Assembly (NCBI GenBank): GCA_963820375.1
Contig: CAWFZX010000001.1
Span: 1-64,000 of the forward strand
Direction of reading: 5' to 3'
DNA length: 64,000 nucleotides
Source: AWTP1-13 sp963820375
Lineage (GTDB): Bacteria > Pseudomonadota > Alphaproteobacteria > Rhizobiales > Hyphomicrobiaceae
Shown here piece after piece: positions 16,294-26,322 of the stretch. The notes under the pieces were generated by a model. It made no database searches. It was not told the DNA's origin and saw only the letters and a list, made by a program, of their open reading frames with translations. How positions within the stretch are numbered: the stretch's first letter is position 1; the number at the start of each line of letters is the position of its first letter. The position numbers were made by a program, and so were the translations under genes.

Positions 16294-18407
16294 GGCCTTG
16301 TCCCTTCGAAGAGAAGCAAGGTGCGGTCGCCTACTTCCACGTCGGCCCCAGGTTGGAGCTGGGGCACCGCGGGCTCAATCGCCGCGTTGGCCGTATCGAC
16401 GAGCAGGCGCCACCGCAGAACGGCCTTCGCAGAGGGCAAGCGAAAGGTCAGGCTGCTGTGGTGGGCGTTCATCAGCAAGAGCAGCATGGACTGGCCCGTG
16501 TGGGCGAGCATCAGACCGATGAAGCGAGCAATGCCGTTCTCCCAATCCTCGGGCAGCATTTTCTCGCCATCTGGGCGCAGCCAGGTAACATTGCGCGTGC
16601 CGTCGCGCAGGGCGCGCTCGCCGTGCAGGAAGCGGTGTTGCGGCCGCAGCAACGGATAGCGCCGCCGCAGCGCGATCATCCCGGCAGTGAAGACGAGCAA
16701 CGATCCTTCTTTGCTCGCCGACGCATTCCAGTCCAGCCATGAGATCTCGTTGTCCTGGCAATAGGCGTTGTTGTTGCCGCGTTGCGAGCGGCCCAGCTCG
16801 TCGCCCATGAGGATCATGGGCGTGCCCTGCGAGAGCAGCAGCGTGGCGATCAGCGAACGGCGTATCTTGTCGCGCAGCCGCAGAACTTGCGGATCGTCGG
16901 TCGGGCCCTCCACGCCGCAGTTCCAGCTGCGGTTGTCGTCGTGCCCGTCCTTGTTGTCCTCGCCGTTCGCCTCGTTATGCTTCTCGCTGTAGGAGACGAG
17001 ATCTGCGAGCGTGAAGCCGTCGTGGGCCGTGATGAAGTTCAGGCTGGCCCACGGCCGGCGTCCCCGCTTGTCGAACAGGTCGGCCGAGCCGAGGAGATTC
17101 CGCGCCAGTGCCGGCAGCGCTCCGTCGTCGCCTTTCCAGAAGCTGCGCACGTCGTCGCGATAGCGTCCGTTCCACTCCGCCCATCCTGGCGGAAAGGCAC
17201 CGAGCTGGTAGCCGTCCTCGCCAAGGTCCCAGGGCTCGGCAATGAGCTTGACCTGCGAGAGCGCTGGGTCCTGCCGGATCGCGCTGAAGAATGCCGCGTT
17301 GCCATCGAAGGCTCTAGTCTCCCGGCCGAGCGACGTCGCCAGGTCGAAGCGGAACCCGTCGACATGGCATTCCACTGCCCAGTAGCGCAGCGAGTCCATG
17401 ATCATCTGCAGCACGCGCGGATGATGCTGGTTTACCGTGTTGCCGCAGCCGGTCGTTTCGAAGTAGTAGCGCCGGTCGTCGGCGAGCATGTAGTAGCTAG
17501 CGTTGTCGATGCCGCGGAACGACAGCGTGGGCCCGAGATGGTTGCCCTCGGCCGTGTGGTTGTAGACCACGTCCAGGATCACCTCAATCCCGGCCTGGTG
17601 GAGACGGTGCACCATGCGGCAAAACTCGGAAATGTCCCCACCGCTCGAGAAGTACCGGTGCGCCGGTGCGAAGAAGCACAGCGTATTGTAGCCCCAGTAG
17701 TTCTTGAGGCCCTGCTCGACCAAGTAGCGGTCGTCAGCGAACGCTTGCGCTGGAAGAAGCTCGACTGCCGTTACGCCGAGCTTGACCAGGTGCTCGATGG
17801 CACTCGGGTAGGCCAATCCGGCAAATGTGCCGCGCAGCTGCCCCGGCACGCGCGGATGGCGCGCCGTGAAGCCCTTCACATGAGCTTCGTAGATCACCGT
17901 GTCGGCCCAGGCCGTCCGGGGGCGCCGCTCACGCTTCCAAGGAAAGGAAGGGAGCCAACGCTCGCTCGTCTCGACGACGACGCACTTTTGCATATGTGGG
18001 GCAGAGTCGCGGTCGTCGAAGGTAAGGTCGGCATCGGGCCCGCCGACCTGGTAGCCGAAGTGCGAGTCGTCCCAGACTATCGATCCGAATAGTGCCTTGG
18101 CGTAGGGATCGATGAGCAGCTTGTGCGGATTGAACCTGTGCCCTTCCCTGGGTGCGTAGGGCCCGTGCACACGATAGCCGTAAAGCTGGCCCGGGGAGAT
18201 ACCGGCGATATGGCCATGCCACACCTCATCGGTCAGCTCTGGAAGCCGGACCCGAGCGGTCTCCTGTCGGCCGTCACTGTCGAACAGACAGACCTCGACG
18301 CGTGTGGCGTTGGCCGAGAAAAGCGCGAAGTTGACGCCCTTGGCGTCCGGCGTCGCCCCGAGCGGATAGGGGGCACCTGCGTGGACGGCCAGTCGGCTGC
18401 GGCTCAT
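16290..18407 (-). CDS. glgX: Glycogen debranching enzyme
   Basis: A 705-residue GH13 isoamylase-type debranching enzyme that hydrolyses alpha-1,6 branches, usually of short side chains left by phosphorylase. An N-terminal CBM48 domain (GVNFALFSANATRVEVCLFD) precedes the barrel with VIYEAHVKGFT, LDVVYNHTAEG, the nucleophile D355 in GFRFDLATSLGRE and the acid/base E391 in LIAEPWDLG, then GDELGRSQRGNNN. The ATG at 18407 overlaps the glgB stop as ATGA. Length and motif order match GlgX/TreX proteins. Confidence 0.95.
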   Translation of the reverse strand: MSRSRLAVHAGAPYPLGATPDAKGVNFALFSANATRVEVCLFDSDGRQETARVRLPELTDEVWHGHIAGISPGQLYGYRVHGPYAPREGHRFNPHKLLIDPYAKALFGSIVWDDSHFGYQVGGPDADLTFDDRDSAPHMQKCVVVETSERWLPSFPWKRERRPRTAWADTVIYEAHVKGFTARHPRVPGQLRGTFAGLAYPSAIEHLVKLGVTAVELLPAQAFADDRYLVEQGLKNYWGYNTLCFFAPAHRYFSSGGDISEFCRMVHRLHQAGIEVILDVVYNHTAEGNHLGPTLSFRGIDNASYYMLADDRRYYFETTGCGNTVNQHHPRVLQMIMDSLRYWAVECHVDGFRFDLATSLGRETRAFDGNAAFFSAIRQDPALSQVKLIAEPWDLGEDGYQLGAFPPGWAEWNGRYRDDVRSFWKGDDGALPALARNLLGSADLFDKRGRRPWASLNFITAHDGFTLADLVSYSEKHNEANGEDNKDGHDDNRSWNCGVEGPTDDPQVLRLRDKIRRSLIATLLLSQGTPMILMGDELGRSQRGNNNAYCQDNEISWLDWNASASKEGSLLVFTAGMIALRRRYPLLRPQHRFLHGERALRDGTRNVTWLRPDGEKMLPEDWENGIARFIGLMLAHTGQSMLLLLMNAHHSSLTFRLPSAKAVLRWRLLVDTANAAIEPAVPQLQPGADVEVGDRTLLLFEGTRP

Positions 18408-20650
18408 GGAAGCTGCCCCCGAGCGCCGACGTGCTCGAACACAACCGTCGCCAGTGGCGGAAGCTCGATCTCGAGAGTGAAGGGCCGACCATGGTAGGGG
18501 CGCGCCTCCGCGTCGGCGCCCCCGGCATTGCCGACATTCGACCCGCCATAGGCGGCGCCGTCCGTGTTTAGGCGCTCGGCCCAGTGCCCGCCGTCTGACA
18601 CGCCGACACGATACTCGTGACGCACGATCGGCGTGAAGTTGCAGACGACGAGGACGGGCGGCCTGCCCGCGCTGCCGCGCCTCAAGTAGGCCAGCACGCT
18701 CTGGGCCGCATCACCGCCTTCGACCCACTCGAAACCGGCCGCCTCGCAATCGAGCTCGTGCAGCGCGGGCACGTGGCGATAGAGGCGGTTGAGATCGCGG
18801 ACCAGGTTCTGCATGCCGCGGTGGCTCGCATCGCTAAGCATATGCCAGTCGAGCGCGCGATCGTGGCTCCACTCGCGCTCCTGGGCGAACTCGCCGCCCA
18901 TGAACAGCAGCTTCTTGCCGGGATGGGTCCACATGAACGCAAGGTAGGCGCGCAGGTTTGCGAACTTCTGCCAGCGGTCGCCCGGCATCTTGCCGAGAAG
19001 CGAGCCCTTGCCGTGCACGACCTCGTCGTGGCTGAGCGGCAGAATGAAGTTCTCCGAGAAAGCATAGACTAGTCCGAAAGTCAGCTCGTTGTGGTGATGC
19101 GTCCGGTGCACTGAATCGCGACTCATGTAGGCCAGCGTGTCGTGCATCCAGCCCATGTTCCACTTGTAGCCGAAGCCGAGCCCGCCCTGATCGACGGGGC
19201 GCGACACCTGTGGCCAGGCGGTCGACTCCTCGGCGACGGTGACGATGCCGGGATGGGCGCCGTAGGCGCGCGCGTTGAGGGTCTTGAGGAAGGAGACGGC
19301 TTCCAGGTTCTCGCGGCCGCCATGGACGTTGGGGATCCACTCTCCCGCCGGCCGGCTGTAGTCGAGGTAGAGCATGGAAGCGACCGCATCGACCCTGAGC
19401 CCGTCGATGTGATAGCGGTCGAGCCAGAACAGCGCGTTGGCGGCGAGGAAGTTGGCAACCTCGCGGCGGCCGAAGTTATAGATCAGGGTGTCCCAGTCGC
19501 GGTGGAACCCGAGCCGCGGGTCCTCGTGCTCGTAGAGCGCCGTGCCGTCGAAGCGCGCCAAGCCGTGCGGGTCGGTCGGGAAGTGCGCCGGCACCCAGTC
19601 GATCAGCACCCCGATGCCGGCCTGGTGGCAGCGGTCGACGAAGCGGGCGAAAGCCTCCGGAGGCCCGAAGCGCGCCGAGGGCGCAAAGAGGCCGACCGGC
19701 TGGTAGCCCCAGGACCCCGAGAACGGATGCTCGCTGATCGGCAGCAGCTCGATGTGCGTGAACCCCAGGTCGTTCACATACGGGATGAGCTCGTCGGCCA
19801 GCCGATCATAACCAAAGAAGCTGTTGCTTTCGCCCCGGCGCCAGGAGCCGGCGTGCACCTCGTAGATCGAGATGGGGCGCGAACGTTCCTGGAGGGCTTT
19901 GCGTCGGCTCAGCCAATCGTCGTCCTGCCAGTCGACGTGCGGTTTTCCGACGACGCGCGATGCGGTGGACGGCGGCGCCTCGAGCGCGAATGCAAAGGGG
20001 TCGCTCTTGAGCGGCATGCGGTCGCCTCGCGGACCGACGATCTCGTACTTGTAGAGTGCGCCTTCGCCGACGCCAGGCAAAAACAACTCCCAAACCCCGG
20101 CCTCGACGCGCCTTCGCATCGGGTGGCGGCGGCCGTCCCAGGCATTGAAGTCGCCCACGACGCTGACGCGGCGGGCATTGGGCGCCCATACCGCGAAGAC
20201 GACGCCCGCTACGCCGTCGACGACGACCGGATGTGCGCCGAGCCTCTCGTAGAGCCGCTGATGGCTGCCTTCGGCGAGCAGATGCGTATCGAGCTCACCG
20301 AGGTAGGGAGGAAACCGATAGGGGTCGTGAACCTCCCAGCGATGGGCGCCTCGGCGCAGGCGAAGCTTGTAGGCCGGCGCACCGGCGCCATGTGCGACCA
20401 CGCCGGCATAGAAGCCCTGCTGATGCACACGCTCGAGCGTGGCAAGTAAGGAGCCGTCGTCGGCATCGATCACCTCGACGACTTCCGTATCGGGCGCAAA
20501 CACGCGGATCGCGTAGCCGGCGCTCCCGACCGCGTGTGGCCCGAGCACGCCGAAGGGATTGCCGTGATCCCCCGATACGATCGCATCGATCTCGCCCTGG
20601 TCCGGTCGCCACCCACCGGCCGCATCGGACTGCGCGGTGTCGCCCCTCAT
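18404..20650 (-). CDS. glgB: 1,4-alpha-glucan branching enzyme
   Basis: A 748-residue GH13 branching enzyme that makes alpha-1,6 branches in linear glucan. It has the long form, with two N-terminal beta domains (residues about 20-120 and 140-235, the second with VSVVGDFNAWDGRRHPM), then the barrel: SIYEVHAGSW, WGYQPVGLFAPS, the nucleophile D421 in GLRVDAVASMLYLDYSR, E474 in VTVAEESTAWP, and LPLSHDEVVHGKGSL. The ATG at 20650 overlaps the treS stop as ATGA. In this operon its likely substrate is the linear glucan made by GlgE. Confidence 0.96.
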   Translation of the reverse strand: MRGDTAQSDAAGGWRPDQGEIDAIVSGDHGNPFGVLGPHAVGSAGYAIRVFAPDTEVVEVIDADDGSLLATLERVHQQGFYAGVVAHGAGAPAYKLRLRRGAHRWEVHDPYRFPPYLGELDTHLLAEGSHQRLYERLGAHPVVVDGVAGVVFAVWAPNARRVSVVGDFNAWDGRRHPMRRRVEAGVWELFLPGVGEGALYKYEIVGPRGDRMPLKSDPFAFALEAPPSTASRVVGKPHVDWQDDDWLSRRKALQERSRPISIYEVHAGSWRRGESNSFFGYDRLADELIPYVNDLGFTHIELLPISEHPFSGSWGYQPVGLFAPSARFGPPEAFARFVDRCHQAGIGVLIDWVPAHFPTDPHGLARFDGTALYEHEDPRLGFHRDWDTLIYNFGRREVANFLAANALFWLDRYHIDGLRVDAVASMLYLDYSRPAGEWIPNVHGGRENLEAVSFLKTLNARAYGAHPGIVTVAEESTAWPQVSRPVDQGGLGFGYKWNMGWMHDTLAYMSRDSVHRTHHHNELTFGLVYAFSENFILPLSHDEVVHGKGSLLGKMPGDRWQKFANLRAYLAFMWTHPGKKLLFMGGEFAQEREWSHDRALDWHMLSDASHRGMQNLVRDLNRLYRHVPALHELDCEAAGFEWVEGGDAAQSVLAYLRRGSAGRPPVLVVCNFTPIVRHEYRVGVSDGGHWAERLNTDGAAYGGSNVGNAGGADAEARPYHGRPFTLEIELPPLATVVFEHVGARGQLP

Positions 20651-23600
20651 GTTTGCCTGGCCTCGGCGCGCTCCAGGAGCTCGAGCATCCCGCGCACCGG
20701 AATGCCGAGCCAGGTCGGCCGATTGGCCGCCTCGTATGAGATCTCGTAGAGCGTCTTCTGCAGAAGAAAAAGATTGAGCAGCGCGGCGGCGTCGCCCCGG
20801 TCCTGCGGGAGGCTGACCAATCCCCGCGATGCCTCAACATATGCGTCGATGAACTCGCGGCCGGCCCGCTCTCTCCAGGCGGAAGCCGCCGCAACTACGC
20901 GCTCCGGCAAGCCTCCGGTCCTGGCCGCAAAGCGGTCGAGCGCGGCAGAAGCGGCATAGTCGAGGGACCGCAACATGCCCGCCACGTCGCGCAAGGGGGT
21001 GGTCTTCTCCCGTCGCTCCGCCAACGTGCGGCCCGGCTCGCCCTCGAAGTCGATGATGACCACGTCGTCCTTGGCGACGAGAACCTGTCCCAGGTGGTAG
21101 TCGCCGTGGACACGCGTCGCCATCCAACTGGTGCCGACGCGCGCGAGCCGATCGATATAGGAGAACAGCGCCTGCCGCTCGGCGAGCAGTCGGGCCGCTT
21201 CGCTCAATTCACCCGCGATGCCGTCCAGTGCCGCGAGCGCCCTTTCGGCGTCGCTCCTGATGGCCTCGCACCAATGCCGTGCCTGGTCCGCGCCGAGCCG
21301 CTCCGCACTGAACGCCGGGTCGCTGGTCGGCGTCGCAAGCGCACGGTGCATTTCGGCGGTGCGCTGGCCCAGCCTGGTTGCCAACCCCAACGGAAAGACG
21401 TAGAGGCGGTCGAGCGCTTCCTGCCAGGGCTCCACGTCCGGAAGGAGCGAGATGTCGTCGCACGTCCGCTCGAGGGCCTCGACCACTGCGTTCCACGCAT
21501 CGCCCTGGTTCTCGACGAAGGCGAAGGCGATCGCCAGCGCCGCGGGCTCGCGGCCTTCATCTGCATGCTCGACCGCGCCCAGCAGGGCCGGCGTGTTGCT
21601 AAAGTGGGCGACGTTGGTGAGGAACTGGGCCACCTCGAGCTCGGGCTGCATGCCCGGCCGAACGCGCCGGTAGAGCTTCAGGACCATGCTATCGCCGACT
21701 ATGAGCGAAACGTTGCTCTGCTCGGCGCCCATCGGGCGCAGCGACACGTCCTCTGCGAGAGGCTTCAGGGAAGGATGCGCGGTGAACCGCAAATTGCTCG
21801 ACTGCCTGCTGCCTCCTCGCGACATCGCCATCACCAGATCCAGCACGAACTCCTGGTCCTTGGCCGCATCGAGCAGGGCGGCTATGCGGGACCCGCGCCT
21901 GATTTTCGCTAGCGTGAACGGCAGCGACGGCGACGTGGAGCTCACCTTGTCGCTGCCCCAACTGACGGAGAGCGGCAGGAAGTAGCTATGCGGCTCCCCG
22001 CCGCCACCGATCGACACGTCACAGAACGCGAGCGGATAGGTCGTCGATCGGCCCTCGAGGGTGGCGAACTGTCTCAGCGCGACGGAGGCAATTCTTGCAT
22101 CCTTGGCCGCGAACCAGCGCTGTCGCAGCAGGAACTCAGGAAGGATGTCCCGCTCCAAGGTCTCCTGCCCGCGGCTGCGCAGGACGCTCTGCCAGGCATC
22201 GGCCGCGACCAGCGTGAGCAAGTCGGGCGCTGGCTCGGGCGTGGCCACGTGCCAGCGCGGGGTCTCGACCTCCCTCGCGAGCACGAACCAGAAGAAGCCG
22301 TAGCCCGGCAAGGTGAGCAGGTAGGTCAGCTCGCCCACGGGCGGAAACGCCGAGTTGCCGGTCAGCTCGACGGGAACGGCGCCGCGGAACTCACGAAGGT
22401 CGAGCTCGACGGCCTGGGCAGAGCGACCCATGTTGAACACACACAGAATGCGCTGGTCCACATGCTCCCGAACGAAGGCCAGCACCTTGCGGTTCCGCGG
22501 ATAAAGCAGTCTCAGGGCACCGCGACCGAACGCCGAGTGGTTCTTGCGCACCGCGATCATACGCCGCATCCAGTTGAGCAGCGACGAGGGGCTCCGCTGC
22601 TGCGCCTCCACGTTGATCGACTGGTAGCCGTAGATGGCATCCATGATCGGCGGCAGGTAGAGCCGTTGCGGATCGGCCCGCGAGAACCCGCCATTACGGT
22701 CGGCCGACCACTGCATCGGCGTGCGCACGCCGTCCCGATCGCCCAGATAGTAGTTGTCGCCCATGCCGAGCTCGTCGCCGTAGTAGATCACCGGCGTACC
22801 CGGCAAAGAGAACAGCAGCGCGTTCATCAGCTCGATCTTGCGCCGGTCGTTCTCGAGCAGCGGCGCCAGTCGGCGGCGGATGCCTAGATTGATGCGCGCG
22901 CGCGAGTCGGTGGCGTAGATGCGCCAGAGGTAGTCGCGCTCGTCGTCGGTCACCATCTCGAGCGTGAGCTCGTCGTGGTTGCGCAGGAACAGCGCCCACT
23001 GACAGTTGGCGGGAATATCGGGGGTCTGGCGCAGGATGTCGGCGATCGGATGCCGGTCCTCCTGCGCGAGCGCCATGTACATGCGTGGCATCAGCGGGAA
23101 ATGGAATGCCATGTGGCACTCGTCGCCGTCACCGAAGTAGGGGCGCGTGTCCTCCGGCCACTGGTTGGCCTCTGCCAGGAGCATGCGGTCCGGATAGCGT
23201 GCGTCGACCTCGCGCCGAATGCTCTTCAACATCTCATGAGTCTCGGGCAGGTTCTCGTTGTTCGTGCCCTCGCGCTCACACAGGTAGGGGACGGCGTCGA
23301 GCCTCAGCCCGTCGACACCCAAGTCGAGCCAATAGCGCAGCACATTGGTTATCTCCTCGAGGACGCGAGGATTGTCGAAGTTGAGATCGGGCTGGTGGGA
23401 GTAGAAGCGGTGCCAGAAGTAGGCCTTCGCTGTGGCGTCCCACGTCCAATTCGACGTCTCCGTGTCCAGGAAGATGATGCGGGTTCCCTGATAGCGTTCG
23501 TCGGTATCGCTCCACACGTAGTAGTCGCGCTCGGGCGAGCCGGGAGGCGCCTTGCGCGCGCGCTGGAACCAGGGATGCTGGTCGGACGTGTGGTTGACGA

Positions 23601-23985
23601 CGAGCTCAGCTATGACGCGGATGCCGCGCCGATGGGCTTCCTCGACGAAGGCCTTAAAGGCGTCCATATCGCCATAAGAGGGGTGAATGCCGCCGTAGTC
23701 GGCGATGTCATAGCCGTCGTCCAGCAGTGGCGAGGGATAGAAGGGAAGCAGCCAGATGGCGGTGACCCCGAGGTCCTGGATGTAGTCCAGGCGCTGCATC
23801 AATCCCGTGAAGTCGCCCACGCCGTCATTGGAGGCGTCCTGGAACGCCTTGACGTGCATCTGGTAGATGATCGCGTCCATGAACCAGTCGTCGGCGGCGG
23901 GATCGATGGCGACCCTGGCGGCCTGCTCCGTCTCGGCTTCGGACGGCACGGCAATGGCAGCAAGAGGCGGGTCGAGCGTCGTCAT
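20647..23985 (-). CDS. treS: Trehalose synthase-maltokinase fusion (TreS-Pep2)
   Basis: A 1112-residue fusion. Residues 1 to about 575 are GH13 trehalose synthase, which interconverts trehalose and maltose: DAIIYQMHVKAFQD, DGYDIADYGGIHPSYG, nucleophile D230 in GLRLDAVPYL and E272 in LAEANQWPED, with the 42-residue gap seen in other TreS enzymes. The C-terminal half (about 600-1112) is a maltokinase with kinase-like motifs, including VHGDYHLGQVL and VVIIDFEGEPGR. The fusion turns trehalose into maltose 1-phosphate, the GlgE donor. The ATG at 23985 overlaps the glgE stop as ATGA. TreS-Pep2 fusions are known in many bacteria. Confidence 0.95.
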   Translation of the reverse strand: MTTLDPPLAAIAVPSEAETEQAARVAIDPAADDWFMDAIIYQMHVKAFQDASNDGVGDFTGLMQRLDYIQDLGVTAIWLLPFYPSPLLDDGYDIADYGGIHPSYGDMDAFKAFVEEAHRRGIRVIAELVVNHTSDQHPWFQRARKAPPGSPERDYYVWSDTDERYQGTRIIFLDTETSNWTWDATAKAYFWHRFYSHQPDLNFDNPRVLEEITNVLRYWLDLGVDGLRLDAVPYLCEREGTNNENLPETHEMLKSIRREVDARYPDRMLLAEANQWPEDTRPYFGDGDECHMAFHFPLMPRMYMALAQEDRHPIADILRQTPDIPANCQWALFLRNHDELTLEMVTDDERDYLWRIYATDSRARINLGIRRRLAPLLENDRRKIELMNALLFSLPGTPVIYYGDELGMGDNYYLGDRDGVRTPMQWSADRNGGFSRADPQRLYLPPIMDAIYGYQSINVEAQQRSPSSLLNWMRRMIAVRKNHSAFGRGALRLLYPRNRKVLAFVREHVDQRILCVFNMGRSAQAVELDLREFRGAVPVELTGNSAFPPVGELTYLLTLPGYGFFWFVLAREVETPRWHVATPEPAPDLLTLVAADAWQSVLRSRGQETLERDILPEFLLRQRWFAAKDARIASVALRQFATLEGRSTTYPLAFCDVSIGGGGEPHSYFLPLSVSWGSDKVSSTSPSLPFTLAKIRRGSRIAALLDAAKDQEFVLDLVMAMSRGGSRQSSNLRFTAHPSLKPLAEDVSLRPMGAEQSNVSLIVGDSMVLKLYRRVRPGMQPELEVAQFLTNVAHFSNTPALLGAVEHADEGREPAALAIAFAFVENQGDAWNAVVEALERTCDDISLLPDVEPWQEALDRLYVFPLGLATRLGQRTAEMHRALATPTSDPAFSAERLGADQARHWCEAIRSDAERALAALDGIAGELSEAARLLAERQALFSYIDRLARVGTSWMATRVHGDYHLGQVLVAKDDVVIIDFEGEPGRTLAERREKTTPLRDVAGMLRSLDYAASAALDRFAARTGGLPERVVAAASAWRERAGREFIDAYVEASRGLVSLPQDRGDAAALLNLFLLQKTLYEISYEAANRPTWLGIPVRGMLELLERAEARQT

Positions 23986-26039
23986 GCGCGATCCTGCCTC
24001 TTAGAGAGCCTCCAGATGGCGTAAGGCCTCACGCCGGGCTCTAGGAGCATGTGTTGGATCTTGCCTGTCCAGGTGAACTTGCTCCCCGTTGCGAGGTCTT
24101 CGACATCGACGGAGGCATGGTCCGCGAGGCCGAACTCCCAGAGTGGCACCTCGAAGTGGCCTCCTTGCGAATTATGGGGATCGAGATTGACGGCCACCAG
24201 CACGAAGTCTTGCTTATCTGCGGTGAACTTGCCGTAGTAGAGGATCTGCTCGTTCCACGCGTTGTAGAAGTTCAGGTTCGCGAACTGCTGCAAGGCCGGA
24301 TGCTCGCGCCGCAGCCTGTTGATCAGGCGGATATCGTCGCGGATATGGCCGGGACGTTCCCAATCCCACGCCTTGATCTCGTATTTCTCGGAGTCGAGAT
24401 ATTCCTCCTTGCCCGGGATGGAACGCCCCTCGCAAAGCTCGAAGCCGTTGTAGACGCCGTAGTTGCACGCGAGCGTGGCAGCGAGCACCAGACGAACACG
24501 GAAGCCGGGGCGCCCGCTCGTCTGCAGGTAGTACGGATTGATGTCGGGCGTATTGACGAAGAAGTTCGGACGAAAGTACTCCCGCGCCTCCCCGCGCGTG
24601 AGCTCGAGCAGATACTCGGTCAGCTCGTGCTTGCTGTTGCGCCACGTGAAGTACGTATAGGACTGCGTGTAGCCAAGCTTGGCCAGCCGCAGCATCGGCT
24701 TGGGGCGCGTGAAGGCCTCGGATAGGAAGATCACGTCCGGAAAGCGATCGTGCACCTCGCGGATCAGCCATTCCCAGAACGGGAATGGCTTTGTGTGCGG
24801 ATTGTCGACGCGGAAGACCCGAACGCCACGCTCCGACCAGAACAGCACCACGTCGCGCAAAGCATGCCAGATCGAAGGGAATGCCTTGCGATAGAAATGG
24901 ACGTTGACGATGTCTTCGTATTTCTTCGGCGGGTTCTCGGCGAATTTGATGGTGCCGTCGGCCCGCCAGTCGAACCATTCGGGATGATGCTTGATCCACG
25001 GATGGTCCGGCGAGCACTGAATGGCGAAATCGAGCGCAATCTCCAGATCGTGTGTCCGCGCCTCCTCAATGAGCCGCTCGAAATCGGCGAGCGTACCCAG
25101 CTCCGGGTGGATCGCATCGTGACCCCCTTCCGCGGAGCCGATCGCATAGGGACTGCCGGTGTCGCCATCCTGGGCCTTCAGCGAATTGTTGCGCCCCTTG
25201 CGGTTCGTGCGACCGATCGGGTGGATGGGCGTGAAATAGAGCACGTCGAAGCCGAGATCACGCACATAGGGCAGACGTGCTATTACGTCGGAGAATGTAC
25301 CGTGGCGATTGACGTCGCCCGACTGCGAGCGCGGGAACATCTCGTACCAGGCGCTGAAGGCGGCCCTGCGGCGATCTACCCACACTTCGAGCTCCTTGTC
25401 GTATCGCGTGAGGTTGGTGCGGGGCCCGGCCCGAGCCATGAGGTCGCCGACCTCCCGGCTCGTCACCGATCTCAGCCGCGAGGCCGCGTCGACCTCGGCG
25501 GCATGACGCTCGAGAAACGACTGCAATGCCTGGCGGTCCGCCGGGTCACGTCGACGCTGCTCGTCCTGCAGCGCCGCCTCGAGTATCAGCCGGCCTTCCT
25601 CCAGCTCGAGGTCGATGGCCAAGCCTGCATCGTGCTTCTTGCTCACCTCGTCCCGCCAGGACGAGTAGAGGTCGCGCCATGCGATGATGGTGTAGTGATA
25701 GCGGCCGTTGTCGCGGAGAAGGGACTCGCCGCGCCAGCGGTCGTTGTCGAGGACGCGCATCGGCGTTTCGTGCCAATGCGCTTCACCCTCGCGCCGCAGC
25801 AGCAGCGCGGCCCCGATCTTGTCGTGGCCGTCGCAGAAGATGTCGGCCTCAACGACGAGCGTATCGCCCATTGCGCGCTTAACGGCGAAACGTCCGCCGT
25901 CGAACTCGGGCCACACCCGCTCGATCGCGACCCGGGTGTCCTTGATCCGGGCGAGGAAGCTCGTGGTCGCCTCTTGGCGCGCATCGCCATCGAAAGCCAT
26001 CGAGGCTGGTTGCTCGTGCGTCGATGCGATCGCGGCCAT
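23982..26039 (-). CDS. glgE: Alpha-1,4-glucan:maltose-1-phosphate maltosyltransferase
   Basis: A 685-residue GH13 enzyme that extends alpha-1,4-glucan by maltosyl units from maltose 1-phosphate. It has the GlgE N-terminal beta domain, then FSAWYEMFPRSQ, DVLYFTPIHPIG, LDFAIQCSPDHPW, nucleophile D412 in FRVDNPHTKPFPFWEW and acid/base E441 in FLSEAFTRPKPM. The 29-residue spacing equals that of characterised GlgE. It is the first gene of the operon. The ATG at 26039 has only a modest GGA-type site 12 bases upstream. About 280 bases of non-coding DNA lie upstream, where the operon promoter should be. Confidence 0.96.
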   Translation of the reverse strand: MAAIASTHEQPASMAFDGDARQEATTSFLARIKDTRVAIERVWPEFDGGRFAVKRAMGDTLVVEADIFCDGHDKIGAALLLRREGEAHWHETPMRVLDNDRWRGESLLRDNGRYHYTIIAWRDLYSSWRDEVSKKHDAGLAIDLELEEGRLILEAALQDEQRRRDPADRQALQSFLERHAAEVDAASRLRSVTSREVGDLMARAGPRTNLTRYDKELEVWVDRRRAAFSAWYEMFPRSQSGDVNRHGTFSDVIARLPYVRDLGFDVLYFTPIHPIGRTNRKGRNNSLKAQDGDTGSPYAIGSAEGGHDAIHPELGTLADFERLIEEARTHDLEIALDFAIQCSPDHPWIKHHPEWFDWRADGTIKFAENPPKKYEDIVNVHFYRKAFPSIWHALRDVVLFWSERGVRVFRVDNPHTKPFPFWEWLIREVHDRFPDVIFLSEAFTRPKPMLRLAKLGYTQSYTYFTWRNSKHELTEYLLELTRGEAREYFRPNFFVNTPDINPYYLQTSGRPGFRVRLVLAATLACNYGVYNGFELCEGRSIPGKEEYLDSEKYEIKAWDWERPGHIRDDIRLINRLRREHPALQQFANLNFYNAWNEQILYYGKFTADKQDFVLVAVNLDPHNSQGGHFEVPLWEFGLADHASVDVEDLATGSKFTWTGKIQHMLLEPGVRPYAIWRLSKRQDRA

Positions 26040-26235
26040 CTCGGCAGTTCCGTCCCAAAAAAGCCTACAGGCGCCTTGCGCGGCGCTCCCCAGCTCGCCC
26101 TCGTCCTATCTGTTGCGCCGTGTGGCGTCGCCTAGTACACAGTCGCCGTGCACCCGGGGGTGCGGTGCGCTCAGCTACGCGCTCGTCCTGCACCGTGCGT
26201 CACGAGCCCTTCACAGAGGACGCTCGGCTCTTGAG

Positions 26236-26265
26236 AAACCTAGTCTGATCCGAAGCAAAGCGTCA
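26236..26265 (-). promoter_or_regulatory. Candidate sigma70-type promoter of the glucan operon
   Basis: On the minus strand TTGACG (26260-26265) is followed after 18 bases by TAGGTT (26236-26241), roughly 195 bases before the glgE start. The -35 box matches five of six consensus bases but the -10 only three, so this is a weak prediction. No other promoter-like element stands out between 26040 and 26322. Confidence 0.25.
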
Positions 26266-26322
26266 ACCGCCAATGCCCGATTGCCAGTTTTGCGACGAGG
26301 CGTTGGTGGAGCGATCAGCCGC

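Noticed and set aside
8788..24024. Several plus-strand frames of 250-440 codons opposite the glucan operon (for example 16782-18092, 19142-20449, 22975-24024)
   Set aside because: They mirror the third-position GC bias of the minus-strand enzymes and have no family features.
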